Assembly: GCA_905221605.1 (NCBI GenBank)
Contig: CAJNDS010002842.1
Location: 165,001-229,000 of the forward strand
DNA from: Symbiodinium natans
Lineage: Eukaryota; Sar; Dinophyceae; Suessiales; Symbiodiniaceae
Length of the DNA stretch: 64,000 bases
Direction of reading: 5' to 3'
This document shows positions 11,209 through 21,575 of the stretch, one piece after another. The notes beneath the pieces are model-generated. The model saw only the letters and a list, made by a program, of their open reading frames with translations, had not been told where the DNA came from and did no database searches. A program made the translations under genes and the position numbers. How positions within the stretch are numbered: the first letter of the stretch is position 1; the number at the start of each line of letters is the position of its first letter.

Positions 11209-14200
11209 GCAGCAGAGTTGGGAGCAGCTGAAGCGGCGGCTCACTCGGAGGGCGGGGCAGGTCTCCCCCTACCAGGCTCGGCCTGCCAAGGGTTTTAGGG
11301 TTTTGGGCTTCTGGGCTTTCAGGTTTAGGGTTTAGGGTCTAGGGTTTTAGTCCTTAGGGTTGTGTCTTGGGCTTTTGGGCTTTCGGGTTTAGGGTTTATG
11401 GTCTAGGGTTTTGGTCCTTTAACACGGCCCCGTACCCTCTTTAAAGGGTTCTGATGTATGGGCCCTGGGGTTGTATAGGGTGTAGAAGGGGTATGTAAGG
11501 GTTCCCCGATTGAGGGCCCATACTAAGGGACCATGTAACTCCCCTAAAACTTTACAGACTTTAGGGCTTGCGGGCTTTGGGGCTTGAGGGTCTTTGTGCT
11601 TCAGCAACGTATGGTTTTCGGGCTTTGGTGTTTAGGGGCCTGTACCACCCGCAACCCTCCTAAAAGCATGTGCGTCGAACATGTAAACCCTAGACTAAAA
11701 CCTAAACTCTAAACCCTTTCGGTACCGTCCTGGACCGACGTGGGACTGCCACTTATTTCTCCAGTCACTGGCCCCCCGAAAACATCTCCCTAAACCCTGA
11801 AACCCGAAACCCTCAACCCAGGCATAATTGCTAGGTTTCTCTTGGGTCTGGAAACCCTAAGCCCTAAACCCTCAAACGCTCGCCCTGCATTTTCAAAACC
11901 GCCGAGCCATCTACACAAGACATGCCGTTGGCTACAAACCCTAAGCCCTAATTACTATAGACACCAAGTCCTTCCGTTTAGGGTTCAGGGGGTAACGCGC
12001 AACTCCGAAGCCCCAAGCCCTTGTACACTTCAATCCCTCGACCCTGAGCTTCGCCCTGAGATCCTCAACCCGGAGATCCGAAACCCCCACTCCTGAGTCC
12101 CTAAGTAAACTCCACCCTCGAGCCCTTCATCTCAAGCCCCCAAAACCCAAGCACTTGAGCCTCAGCCCCCAAAGCCCTGGAGCCTTGCTAAGCCCCGAAC
12201 CCTAAAACCCTGTAGAACCCCTAAGCCCGCACCCCAAAACCCCTGAACCCTAAACCCCTAAGCCATGAAAAACAGCAATTTTGATACACCTTGAACCCTC
12301 ACTACCATGAGGAAAGGCCACGCCTTCTCGCGGCTGCCGAGGAGGATCCCGACTGCAACTCCCTCAGCGCACCAGCTAAGTGTCACTAGGACCCAGAGTA
12401 ATATAGGGGGGGGGGGGGGGGGGCGGAATAAATTACCAATCGTATTCCCTTATAATCCCTTCATGACTATACTACAATAACCACCTCCAAGCCCTGCTCC
12501 AATTATTCAGGCCCTATATTAGGCCCATATTCCCACTTTTTTGCGGAGGCTTAGGTTCCCTTAGAAGCCCCTTCAAAGCAAAAAGGGCACCCTTGCTGTC
12601 CCTAGGCCTCCTTGGGTCTAATTTATGCCTTTGAGAGCGTTCAGGGGTTTTAGGGTTTGTAGAGTTTAGGGTTTGGGGTTTTAGGGTTTAGGGTTTGTAG
12701 AGTTCAGGGTTTAGGGTTTAGGGTTTGTAGAGTTTAGGGTTTAGGGTTTAGGGTATAGAGGGCTTCAGGCCTTTAAGGCTGTGGAAGGCTTGCATTCCGG
12801 GTCTAGTGTGTCAGTGTGACAGCTTTACCACCTGAATCTCCAAAAACCCCCCTATTTCTAAGGGTATAGTCGCATGGGCCCTGAGTATGGTCCCTTCCCT
12901 CCCTTAAAGGGATCTGAAGTATGGGCCCCTGGGCTTGTTGAGGTCTATAAGGGGTCCCCCTTTGTAAGGGCCTATGCTTCCTAGGTAGGATAAGGGGGAC
13001 CCTTAAAAGGGAACCCCTTCTGAACCCTCTTCTGGCTCTCTTAAACAGGGACCTTATTCAGAGGGTCTTTATCCCCAAGGGTCCCCCCTAATCCCATCCC
13101 CTAATGCTTGGGTACCATGAAGCTGCCCTTAGACTATTGGCAGGCTTGGGGGTGCCACAAGTTGTTCAAAAAAAGAGCTCTGTGAGGGGACCATACCCCT
13201 GAAACCCTAAACCCCAAAACCCCTAAACCCTAAAACCCCAAAACCCTAAAGTCTATACCCTAAACCCTAAAACCCTAAGCCCCAAAACCCCAAAAACCCA
13301 AAACCCCAAACCCTAAACCCTAAACCCTAGACCCTAAACCCTAAAACCCTAAACCAAACCCTAAACCCCTAAACCCTAAACTCTATACCCTAAACCCTAA
13401 AACCCTAAGCCCCAAAACCCCAAACCCTAAACCCTAAACCCTAAACCCTGAACCCTAAACCCTAAACCCCCAAAAGCCTCCTTAAAGGTTGGGACCGCAC
13501 CCTGGAGACCTGGCCAGAGGCCCGCTCCGGGCTTTGGAGTGTTGAGGGCCTTTTGGGGTTTATAGGGTTTATAGGGTTTATAGGGTTTATAGGGTTTATA
13601 GGGTTTATAGGGTTTATAGGGTTTATAGGGTTTATAGGGTTTATAGGGTTTATAGGGTTTATAGGGTTTATAGGGTTTATAGGGTTTATAGGGTTTATAG
13701 GGTTTATAGGGTTTATAGGGTTTATAGGGTTTATAGGGTTTATAGGGTTTATAGGGTTTATAGGGTTTATAGGGTTTATAGGGTTTATAGGGTTTAGAGT
13801 TCAGTAATTTAGGGCGTTGAGGGGTTTTCCAGCTTTTGGATTTTGAGGGGTTTTGGGGGTTTGGGGGCTCTAGGTCGCTGAGGGATTTGGGGTTTTGGGC
13901 ATCGGGGTTCAGGGCTTGGATGGGCTTGGGGTGGTTTAGGGCGGGATAAGCCTTTGGAGAGACCGAACCCGCACGCATGACTTCTTATCTGGGCCGCCTA
14001 ACCTTCAAAAAGGGCTCACAGATTTTGGGTTCAGTATTTTGGACTTAGGCCTTATAACATTCTCCAGAAGCCCTTGATTCGAACAGCCGCAGGTCGCGCG
14101 GGCTACGAGCCGTTTGAGGCCGCCGAGCACGTTGCCGTCCCAGCACGAGGAGCTGGAGGGCTTCTTCCAGCCCCCCCGCCCTGAACTCCAAAGCGTAATC

Positions 14201-17200
14201 CGTAACAATGATATTTCATTGTGCTGTTGTTATTTCCGTTTGTGTTTATCATTGCTCTCCTTTAGCCGCTGTACCTCCTTCTGGAACCTGCTATTTGAGA
14301 CGAGGCGCCCTGCAACACAAAACCCATCGCCACCCCCAAAAAGCCAGAAGACCGCTTACAAGATTCAACCCTCCGAAGCAGGGTGTAGGGCTTAGGGTTG
14401 GGATGTTCCCCTTATACGAACAGTCCTTAATAGGGATTATACCTAGCGGTTTCTCAACCCTACAGTAAACCCAAACCCTAAACCCTAAACCCTAAACCCT
14501 AAACCCCAAACCCCAAACCCCAAACCCTAAACCCTAAACCCTAAACTGTGTTTCTTTTTCATTCTGTAATGCTTGAATCCGAATCGGACGCGCATCTAGC
14601 AAATAAATTCCACCTAATTACAGTTCGTTCGGCAGTTTGCACTCACCCTGCAGGGAGGGATGGCGCAGAAATCTGCCAGTGAGCGACAAAAAGGCGGACA
14701 GTCAGATCGACCCAGCAGCTCAAGTCCGAGCAAAAGCTGTCTGACAAATCCTGCTGCCATGCAAGAAGCCGAAAATCGACAAAACGAGGAATCTGTAACT
14801 CCATGAACTACCACGAAAGTTTAAGCACAGGTCCTCAAGAGAGCGAGGTCATCATGTTGGCATCCTGAAAGCCTCAACGTCCCACAAGTAGGTGATGGTC
14901 TTGGCTGTCAACATCCGCACGACGAACTGCGTGCCATCATGTAGGCGTATTTCCAGGAAGAGCATCGGCGGCTCCTTCCGGAGGTGTAGGCTGGAAGCCC
15001 GTGGCCCGTGGCCATCCTCCTTTTGCTTTCCGGCGAAAATGAGGCACTGTTGATTCCGCACGAAGAAAAGCCCGCTGCCACGCAGGCGAAGCTCCAATTT
15101 CAGCTTCGACTGTTTTTGGACATTGTAGGCTGAGAGGGTGCGGCAGTCCTGCAACTGCGTGCCTACGAAGATGAAGCGCTGCCTATCGGGTCGGCACTTC
15201 GCTGTCTCCTGGATCGTCGCCTTCACATCGTCCATCGCAGAATCCTCAATATCAAGGGTGATGGTCTTGCCGGTCATCATCTGCGCGATGAACCGCATGC
15301 CGCATTGCAGGCGCAACGCATCCCAGGCGATGGCCCTGACAGCCATCATCTCAACGAGGAACTCCATGTCAATGCCACCAAGCAGGCGCAGCACCTCATG
15401 ACTAGTCCGCAGCCACGGCCGCATGTATCCACCTGGATCCCAAACAGCACCACGAATGACACGTTTGCCCCAGGCCTCCCGATTGAGGAGCATGGCCAGA
15501 TCATGGAAAGCGGGAACACCTGATTCATGTCTAGGGCCTGCTGGCCAAGCGCCTCCCCAAGCGGAGCCGGACAGCTCATCTTGAAAAAGCGTGCCAATGG
15601 TTGCCATCATCACCGTGCGGTCACTGACAACCTCAACACTCCCATAGCTCTCCTGCATCACCAGCGAGTTGCCAGAGAACAGCAGCGAAGGCTCGTTCGT
15701 CGTGGCATCGCAGCCCGCCAAAGCTTCACACGACCGAACATTGTAGGGGCCGGGTTGGCAATGCCCACAATCCCGCCGCATCACTGTCGTGAGGTTTGCA
15801 CAGCCAATAAGACGGGGCTGAATTGCTTCCCAAACCCCACGCCAAATCGCCGCGCACCCCACTTCATCGTGCAACTGCGTAAACAGCAACAAGCCTCGTC
15901 CGTAACCTTGCTGCTTGTCAAAGTAATCGCAAAGCTTCTCAGTGACGGCATCCACTCCTCGATCTGAAGCAAATGTCGGGTCAAAGTGAGGGCTCGCCAC
16001 ACATGAAGTCTCGGCATCATTCGAACTAGACCACAAACTACAGGGCGTATTCCCATCTGGGCTATCGCGCTGCATACCTTGCATCACACGTTGCTTTGTC
16101 GGCAAGGCTCGGGAGACAACCAGGCTATAAGAACAACTACAGAAGTTGGTGTATCCAGGAATGGCAGCCGTCCCCATTGCGACATCCTCGTAGCTAGGCC
16201 ACGATGTGCAACCGCATGTTTGGCAGACGTGCTTCTGGTTCCCATTCAACATGGGCGATGTCATGAAGCACTGGGGCTTCGGCAATTCAGGGGCGCAACA
16301 CTGTCCCCACTCGATCCGAAACCCTCTAAACTGTGTTAAGGGACTGTTAGCATAAGGGGGAACATCCCAAGCTTAGGGTTCCAGCCCTAAAGAAAGCAGA
16401 TTCCTTGACCTGCCAGGAGTCGGATGCAGCCCCTCCACTGGAGGAGCCGCGCTGTTTAGGAATTGGGTTTGAGGGTTTAGGGTTTTGGGTCTTAGGGTTC
16501 AGGGTTCAGGGTTGAGGGTTGAGGGTTTAGGGTTTAGGGTTTAGGGTTTAGGGTTAGGGATTCGCCTGAGGGCCCCTAATCTTTCTACGCTGTGCTATCA
16601 CACCCTTATACGGGGGTTTAGGAAAATAGGGTCCGAAAATAGACCCTCAAATAGTAGGATTCCCTTACAATAAGGACCCCCCAATAAGGTACTAGCGAGC
16701 TCAGTTAAAGGTACCCCTAATTTCGGATGCCCTTGTGTGGTTCGGCTTGCTTGTCGAGGGTTTACTCAGTGTCTTGAAGGGTTCATAGGGTTCCTACGAC
16801 TTTTAGGGTTCGAGCTTTTTGGGGTTTACAGAGTTAGGGTTTATAGGGTTCATGGAGTTAAGAGTTTAGGCTTTACGTCTGGAGGGTCGAGAAGGCCTTA
16901 TGTTTCAGGGCTTGGGGGGGTTTCGGGCTGAGCGTTAAGATGACGAGTTTCAGCTTGCGCATAAGGTGCTTCGGACTCCCCAAACACCTCCCTAAACCCT
17001 AAACCCTAAAACCCTAAACCCTAAACCCTAAACCCTAAACCCTAAACCCTAAACCCTAAACGAAACCCAAGGTTGCTTTCAGACAGGAAGCCGTCTTACT
17101 TGGAGGTTCATGGTACGTATTAACGGTTCTAACTACACTTAGAACCCGATTCTATCTAAGCCAGCCTATTGGCACAATTAAGGGGCCGTTGAGGGGCTTG

Positions 17201-17765
17201 TAAGTGGGTTACTGCTAGGTTTGGGGTTTAGGGCTGCCTTAGTTTAGGGTTTATACCTGGGGTTTAGGGCCTTTCTACAGGGCGCCCTGCAGCCACCAAT
17301 GTGCGACATCCACGCAACATGCCTACATAAACCTTTGGATCCTTCAACCCCTCAACCCCTAAATGCCTACACGCTACAACCCTTCAACCCTTCAACCCCG
17401 ATAGCTCGAAATCCACGAGTCCAGGATTTGCTCCCTTGGGTGCGAGAAGCCTTCGGCGAGGATTTCGTGGAGGTCGGCAGTACCCTGAATCCTACATCCT
17501 TAACCCTAAAACTCCGCTTTGTGTTGGGCTTTAGGGGTTAAAGGTTGAGGTAGGGCTCAATTAATTATTTCAGGGCTTTAGGGCATAAAGGCCTGGACCT
17601 CACTGAGGACGTGTTCACCCGGATCCAGCAAGTGAGCGTGCTCATGATCGAGTCGGTGTTGCATGTGGGCGTCGTGGGCTGCAATGCAAGGATGATGTCA
17701 TGACTGCGCAGCTGGAGAAGTTCAAGGGCAAGCCACAGCTCGAAACGGAAGCGGGCAGCAGACAC
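11209..17765 (+). CDS. Multi-exon gene of unknown function, at least 7 exons
   Basis: Family not recognised. Phase-matched exons: 11209-11260, 12312-12379, 13488-13530, 14068-14151, 17425-17476, 17591-17631, and 17691 (or 17713) to about 17765. Excerpts: [96 protein letters not shown]. Donors are GT, GT, GC, GC, GC and GT. The product is soluble and acidic to mixed, with no membrane segment. The intron after 17631 is only 59-81 nt (GTGAGC...TGCGCAG) and lacks telomere repeats, unlike all the others; reading straight through it also stays open until a TGA at 17708. The 3.3-kb intron 14152-17424 contains an antisense inverted-repeat cassette with its own gene. A possible last exon is at 17847-17915. 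Start codon not found. Confidence 0.55.
12536..12622 (+). repeat. Short dispersed element, family A
   Basis: TTTTTGCGGAGGCTTAGG, TCCCTTAGAAGCCCCTTC, AAAAAGGGCACCCTTG and CCTAGGCCTCCTTGGGTCTA follow in the same order as in the copy at 11068-11166. Non-coding. Confidence 0.65.
13200..13470. repeat. CCCTAAA / CCCCAAA array with repeated sub-blocks
   Basis: Dense CCCTAAA units with variants. A block reading TCTATACCCTAAACCCTAAA..AAGCCCCAAAACCCC occurs at about 13252-13290 and again near 13382-13425, so the array also grew by duplicating longer blocks. Confidence 0.85.
13556..13795. repeat. 9-bp tandem array (GGGTTTATA)n, about 26 copies
   Basis: Near-perfect tandem copies of GGGTTTATA. The unit length is a multiple of three, so it gives open reading frames of repeated GFI (plus) or KPY (minus). 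These are translations of the array, not genes. The unit looks like a TTTAGGG derivative with TA inserted. Confidence 0.97.
14400..16368. mobile_element. 1.97-kb inverted-repeat cassette carrying a ubiquitin-like gene (family G ends)
   Basis: The left end starts GGGATGTTCCCCTTATACGA and runs on to CAGTCCTTAA (14400-14430). The right end (16336-16368) is the reverse complement of GGGATGTTCCCCCTTATGCT followed by AACAGTCCCTTAA. The two ends match over about 31 bp with two one-base gaps and two substitutions. The same ends bound much smaller elements at 25566-25675 and 57371-57573, so this is a known-type small inverted-repeat family in this window, here with a 1.4-kb gene between its arms. GCTTAGGGTT lies just outside the left end (14390-14399) and 2 bp outside the right end (16371-16380); it may be a target duplication, but it is also a common telomere-like word. 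No transposase was seen, so movement would depend on another copy. It lies antisense within an intron of the gene at 11209-17765. Confidence 0.65.
14852..16285 (-). CDS. Mosaic ubiquitin-like domain protein, 477 aa, intronless
   Basis: The longest single ORF outside the retroelement. Residues 330-403 form a diverged but complete ubiquitin fold: start [19 protein letters not shown], middle [13 protein letters not shown], end LELRLRG. In place of the ubiquitin Gly-Gly end it has RLRG followed by Ser, so processing there is doubtful. Around it lie pieces of other units: residues 307-322 ([16 protein letters not shown]) resemble a ubiquitin start, about 410-424 ([15 protein letters not shown]) resembles ubiquitin residues 40-53, and about 443-467 ([19 protein letters not shown]) is another start. 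So the C-terminal half is a scrambled polyubiquitin-like array. The N-terminal ~300 residues are unknown, with Cys clusters (CQTCGC near residue 22; CGHC further on) that might bind zinc. Its function is unknown; conjugation to substrates is unlikely without the Gly-Gly. It is intronless, whereas neighbouring genes are split into ~50-nt exons, and it sits inside an inverted-repeat cassette; both suggest capture of a processed copy. Confidence 0.7.
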   Translation of the reverse strand: MPKPQCFMTSPMLNGNQKHVCQTCGCTSWPSYEDVAMGTAAIPGYTNFCSCSYSLVVSRALPTKQRVMQGMQRDSPDGNTPCSLWSSSNDAETSCVASPHFDPTFASDRGVDAVTEKLCDYFDKQQGYGRGLLLFTQLHDEVGCAAIWRGVWEAIQPRLIGCANLTTVMRRDCGHCQPGPYNVRSCEALAGCDATTNEPSLLFSGNSLVMQESYGSVEVVSDRTVMMATIGTLFQDELSGSAWGGAWPAGPRHESGVPAFHDLAMLLNREAWGKRVIRGAVWDPGGYMRPWLRTSHEVLRLLGGIDMEFLVEMMAVRAIAWDALRLQCGMRFIAQMMTGKTITLDIEDSAMDDVKATIQETAKCRPDRQRFIFVGTQLQDCRTLSAYNVQKQSKLKLELRLRGSGLFFVRNQQCLIFAGKQKEDGHGPRASSLHLRKEPPMLFLEIRLHDGTQFVVRMLTAKTITYLWDVEAFRMPT

Positions 17766-17846
17766 TTGCACTGCCTAAACCCTGAACCCTAAACCCTAAA
17801 CCCTAAACTCTAAACCCTAAACCCTAAACCCTAACCGTGCTCGCAG

Positions 17847-17915
17847 TGCAACGCAGCTGACAACGCAGCGCAAGGCCTCCCCAGCACCCAGGCACTGCAC
17901 AGCTCCCCTCCATGA
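17847..17915 (+). CDS. Candidate terminal exon with stop
   Basis: After the acceptor CTCGCAG the frame reads CNAADNAAQGLPSTQALHS and ends in TGA at 17913-17915. It directly follows, in the same direction, the last exons of the gene at 11209-17765 and may be its end. The composition is low-complexity and a donor is also possible at CCCAG|GCA. Confidence 0.3.
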   Translation, partial: CNAADNAAQGLPSTQALHSSPP

Positions 17916-17956
17916 CTAGATCTGCACTGCACTGCACCACACGCGGCTTCATTTAG

Positions 17957-18146
17957 GGTTTAGGGTTTGGGTTTAGGGTTAGGGTTTAGGGTTTAGGGTT
18001 CAGGGTTTAGGGTTTAGGGTTTAGGGTTTAGGGTTTAGGGTTTAGGGTTTAGGGTTTAGGGTTTAGGGTTTAGGGCTTAGGGCTTAGGGCTTAGGGCTTA
18101 GGGTTTAGGGTTTAGGGTTTAGGGTTTAGGGTTTAGGGTTTGGGCT
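17957..18146 (+). repeat. Long TTTAGGG array
   Basis: About 27 units, nearly all TTTAGGG, with an internal block of four TTAGGGC variants (18071-18105). One of the longest arrays in the window. Confidence 0.97.
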
Positions 18147-18625
18147 GTAGGAGTTTAGGGCCTAAGGTTTAGATTTCAGAGTTTTGGGTTCGGGTTTTGT
18201 TTTGGTTTACTGCCCGCTTCACACGTGCATATTTGGTTTTGATGACTATGAGCATTTCCTTCGATGACTATGAGCATTCCCTTCAAATTGCTCCCAGTGT
18301 GGCTCCGATTTTCCCGAAATTTCGTTAACAGGGTTCTTAAAAGTTCCCGACCCTTAAACCCTAATCCCTAAACCCTGAGCGGCTCTAGAAGCCTCACCCC
18401 AAAAGCCAATTCTTTTCTGAAGGTTATGGCAGGGCTTTGAGGGTTTCTTGTGGGTTCAAACCCTAAACCCTAAACCCTAAACCCTAAACCCCAAACCCTA
18501 AACCCTAAACCCTAAACCCTTCTTTTTGGGGGGTTGAAGGGCTTTGCGGCCCTGAGCTCGCAGAGGCGCACTTTCCGTCGCAGGCGATTGCGCCGGTTGT
18601 GCGGTCAGCCCTGTGCTCAAGTGGC

Positions 18626-18874
18626 TGGTTCTGAGTAGGGAATGAGGGAATGAGGTAGCCCTAACCCCTGAAAGGGTACGTCTAGGGCATTATATATATA
18701 TATATAATCCCTTAAAGGGTATAAATAGATAGAAGTAAATAAATAAATAAATAAATATATATATATAAGGTACCCTATACAATCCCTTAAAAGAGAAGGG
18801 TATATGGAAGGTACCCTATGCAGTCCCTTAAAATTATATATGGCCCTAGTTCCCACATTCCCTACTAAGAACCA
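18626..18874. mobile_element. Inverted-repeat element, family D (249 bp)
   Basis: The left arm TGGTTCTGAGTAGGGAATGA is matched in reverse complement by the right arm TGGTTCTTAGTAGGGAATGT. The interior contains GGTACCCTATACAATCCCTT words and AT microsatellites (TATATATA, AAATAAATAAAT). Sister copies are at 34421-34529 and 54150-54271, and a one-ended copy near 4452. No coding capacity: a MITE-like non-autonomous element. Confidence 0.75.
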
Positions 18875-18879
18875 GGGGC

Positions 18880-19740
18880 TCAAAAGCGCAGCCTTTGACT
18901 AACCCAAACGGCATGGGGGTTTGGGTTTAGGGTTTGTGATTGAAGTTTATGTAGGGATTTTGCTACGGCTGAAGCAAGGCTTTTGTTGCGTCTGAGTCAA
19001 GGAAGTAGCCTTGTCTCCCTGTTGGATCAGAAGGTGGAGAATTTCAGAGGTCAGGGCTTAGGCAAGTATGTTGGTTCCGGGTCTGAGTGTTGCAAGCGGC
19101 ACATAATGCCCGAACAGGCCGGACAGGCCACAGGCAAGTTGTGCTTTTACCACTTTCACAGCCCCAGGCTTTAAACCCCAAGCTGTTCAGCCCTTAAGAG
19201 GATCGGTCTATGCAATGCAGGGGTTGTATGCACGCCTATGAGCCTTACTGCATGGGCTAAACCCAATCACCTCTCACTCTCCTCAGCAAGACTGAAATCC
19301 TCTACTTTCCCTCGGTTTAGGGTTTAGGACTTTAGGATTTAGGGTTCAGGGTTTAGGGTTTAGGACCCTAAACCCCAAAATTCCTGAGTCGCCCCAGTTG
19401 CAAGGCCCCTCTCAGCCTTTAAGAGTTTTTGGCTGGGTGCTAGTCTGCTACAGGTGTTGAATTCCCTGATGGCCTTTTGATAGAAGGTGTGGGCATCGAA
19501 ATGGGGGTTTTAGGGTTTAGGGTTAAGGGTTGAGGGTTTAGGGCATAGGGTTTGGGATAACGAGCCCTGGTATATCCCGAGTTCAGCGTTCTGGGCTTTA
19601 GTGATGCAGGACGACTTGAAACAGCAACGGTCTACAGTACATCATTCCCAACAGGCTAGAACCCCTCTCTTCTACCAAGCCCTAAACCCTCAATCCTGCA
19701 CTAAAGGCCCCATCGCAGATCACTTCCAGGCTGTTGGAAT
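18880..19740. other. Gene-poor stretch
   Basis: Unique spacers and TTTAGGG arrays. An open frame at 18983-19174 (starting MLRLSQGSSLVSLLDQKVEN) is the only non-repeat ORF and shows no splice context or recognisable domain. A head-to-head switch from TTTAGGG to CCCTAAA lies at about 19362-19372. Confidence 0.5.
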
Positions 19741-19742
19741 GG

Positions 19743-19755
19743 GGTGGGGGGGGCT

Positions 19756-19793
<38 letters not shown>
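19743..19793. repeat. Poly-G tract
   Basis: A nearly pure run of about 35 G with a short G-rich lead. Could fold as G-quadruplex; no coding role. Confidence 0.95.
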
Positions 19794-19794
<1 letters not shown>

Positions 19795-19989
19795 ACTTTG
19801 CGGGGTCGCAGACGTTGGGCCACAGAACGGTTCATGGGTACTTAAAACCCCCAACTACAACTGTATTCATCACCTATCTAGAGGACCCTTAGCTTACAAG
19901 GACAGATATTTTGGGGTTGTAGGCACTGGGGAGGGGGTTGGGGTTGATTCTTGGAACGCTCGAACGCCAAAAACCCGAAGCAAAAACAT

Positions 19990-20330
19990 GAGAATATGTG
20001 TAGTCTTGCGCCCCTTGATTTGGAAGATGTTTTCCACGTGCGGGGTGCCCCAGTTCTGAACGGCGTCTTTGCTGTTGAAAGGAAAGGCGTACCCTTAGCT
20101 GGTGAAACTCGTGTAACGCTACTCATCATGAATCTGGTGCCGGCCAACGCGCTGCAAAAGATGATGCCAGGAGATTTGGGGACGCTTGCAGGAGCTTCAT
20201 AGGGCAACAATGTAGCTTCGGAAAGGTGAGGCGCTGTTGTGGTCAGTGGACGACCAAAAAGGAGCATTTTATGCCTGGTGCCTTCCAAAGGCCTGGCGCA
20301 GCCTCATGACATTCCTACAAATCCATGGGG
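19990..20330 (+). pseudogene. Broken reverse-transcriptase fragment
   Basis: Two adjacent frames give consecutive pieces of a reverse transcriptase. The first frame (19951-20202) contains HVRGAPVLNGVFAVERKG and TRVTLLIMNLVPANALQ, the fingers region before the first catalytic Asp, and stops at TAG (20200-20202). A shifted frame (about 20240-20325) continues with WSVDDQKGAFYAWCLPKAWR, where DDQKGAF fits motif A with the catalytic Asp. The fragment is cut off before motif C and is interrupted by a stop and a frameshift, so it is dead. It differs from the reverse transcriptase at 43-45 kb. The assignment rests on motif resemblance only. Confidence 0.55.
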
Positions 20331-20428
20331 TTTGGCTTGGGTTTGGGGTAAGTATTGGCCCCCCCAAATCCCGAGCTCTAAATCCTACGCCCGAAGAAGC
20401 CCGAGATCATCAAGGATGCCCCGTGTTT

Positions 20429-20438
20429 CCTTTTTTTT

Positions 20439-20471
<33 letters not shown>

Positions 20472-20530
20472 GGCTCCCCTATAAACCTCTTTGAACAAAA
20501 GAAGGGGCACCCTTTTTTTATCTTAAGATA
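20429..20530 (+). repeat. Short dispersed element, family A, with T18-G19 head
   Basis: A run of about 18 T followed directly by about 19 G, then TTAGGCTCCCCTATAAACC, AAGAAGGGGCACCC and TTTTTTTATCTTAAG. It is the clearest T-to-G homopolymer head in this family. Confidence 0.75.
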
Positions 20531-20672
20531 CTGATGGAGTCGAAGTCGGCTTTCACCCTTATTACACCCTACACCCCAAGCACAAAACCCTTGGGGTTTA
20601 GAGCTTAGGGCAAGTCTAAAGGTAGTTTAGGGTTTAGGGTTTAGGGTTTAGTGTTTAGGGTTCAGGGTTAGT

Positions 20673-20910
20673 TACATGGTCCCTTAAACTGGTCCCTCAC
20701 CTTGAAAGGGTTCTGAAGTAGGGGCCCTGAGGTTACATAGGGAGAAGGGGTCCCCAAAGGGCCCCATACCAAGGGACCATAAGGGTGCCCTTTTAGTCCC
20801 TAAACCCCTAAACCCCTAAACCCCTAAACCCCTAAACCCTAAACCCTAAACCCCCTTTAATAGGGGGTTTGTAAGGGGTCCCCTTTTGAAGGGCCCATAC
20901 TAAGGGACCA
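20673..20910. mobile_element. Dispersed element, family H (CATGGTCCCTTA ends)
   Basis: Begins ACATGGTCCCTTAAAC, contains GAAAGGGTTCTGAAGTAGGG and GGGCCC words, and ends TACTAAGGGACCATG. GGTCCCTTA and TAAGGGACC are inverted copies. Similar text is at 11430-11540, 12880-12985 and 56448-56540. An inner CCCTAAACCCCTAAA array has grown inside this copy. Non-coding. Confidence 0.55.
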
Positions 20911-21484
20911 TGCAGCAACCCTCAGAGCGAAGTGTACTAAGGGACCATGATAACTACCCTAAATAACCCTAAACCCTAAACCCTAAGCCCTAAGCCCTAA
21001 ACCCTAAACCCTAAACCCTAAACCCTAAGAGCCAAGTGGCAGGCCGACGATGCGCTTGACGCAGGTCGTCCAGGAAGCGGTCCAAAGCGCAGGCCCTTGA
21101 CTTGAGGGCTGTTGGTAGCCCTAAACCCTAAACCCTAAACCCTAAACCCTAAGCCCTAAACCCTGAACCCTGAACCCGGAACCCTGAACCCTCAACCCTT
21201 TTGCACATTTGCAGTGTCCAGGGCTCCTTCTTGCAACAAGGAATCACCTACATATGAAGTAGGGTATAAATTTCTTGTAGCCCCAAAAGGACACCCGGTA
21301 TATACACTCACAAATATTAAAAAAAAAAAGCTTACATACACTCACCAATGCCAGCAATATAAACCCTGTTTCATATGATTAAGTTGAAGTACTGAGGCCC
21401 GCCGTTCCAGCGGGGGGCCTTCGTTCCCGTTTGTAGGGTTAAGATCCATATAAAACTTTAATCTAGGACCGGGAGTAGGCCCTT

Positions 21485-21575
21485 TCTTTTTTTTTAGGGT
21501 TAGGGCTCCCTTATAATCCCCTTAAAAAACCAAAAAGGGTACCCTGTTTATTCCTAGGTTACTCCCGGGTCTAGA
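21485..21575 (+). repeat. Short dispersed element, family A
   Basis: TTTCTTTTTTTTTAGGGTTA, TCCCTTATAATCCCCTT, AAAAAGGGTACCCTG, TTCCTAGG and CGGGTCTAG in the usual order. Non-coding. Confidence 0.7.

Noticed and set aside
13427-13978. 183-residue minus-strand ORF with (KPY)n
   Set aside because: Translation of the 9-bp GGGTTTATA array and flanking CCCTAAA units; the repeat length is a multiple of three, so both strands stay open.
15138-16339. Plus-strand ORFs across the ubiquitin-like gene
   Set aside because: Shorter shadows of the minus-strand gene without domain similarity.
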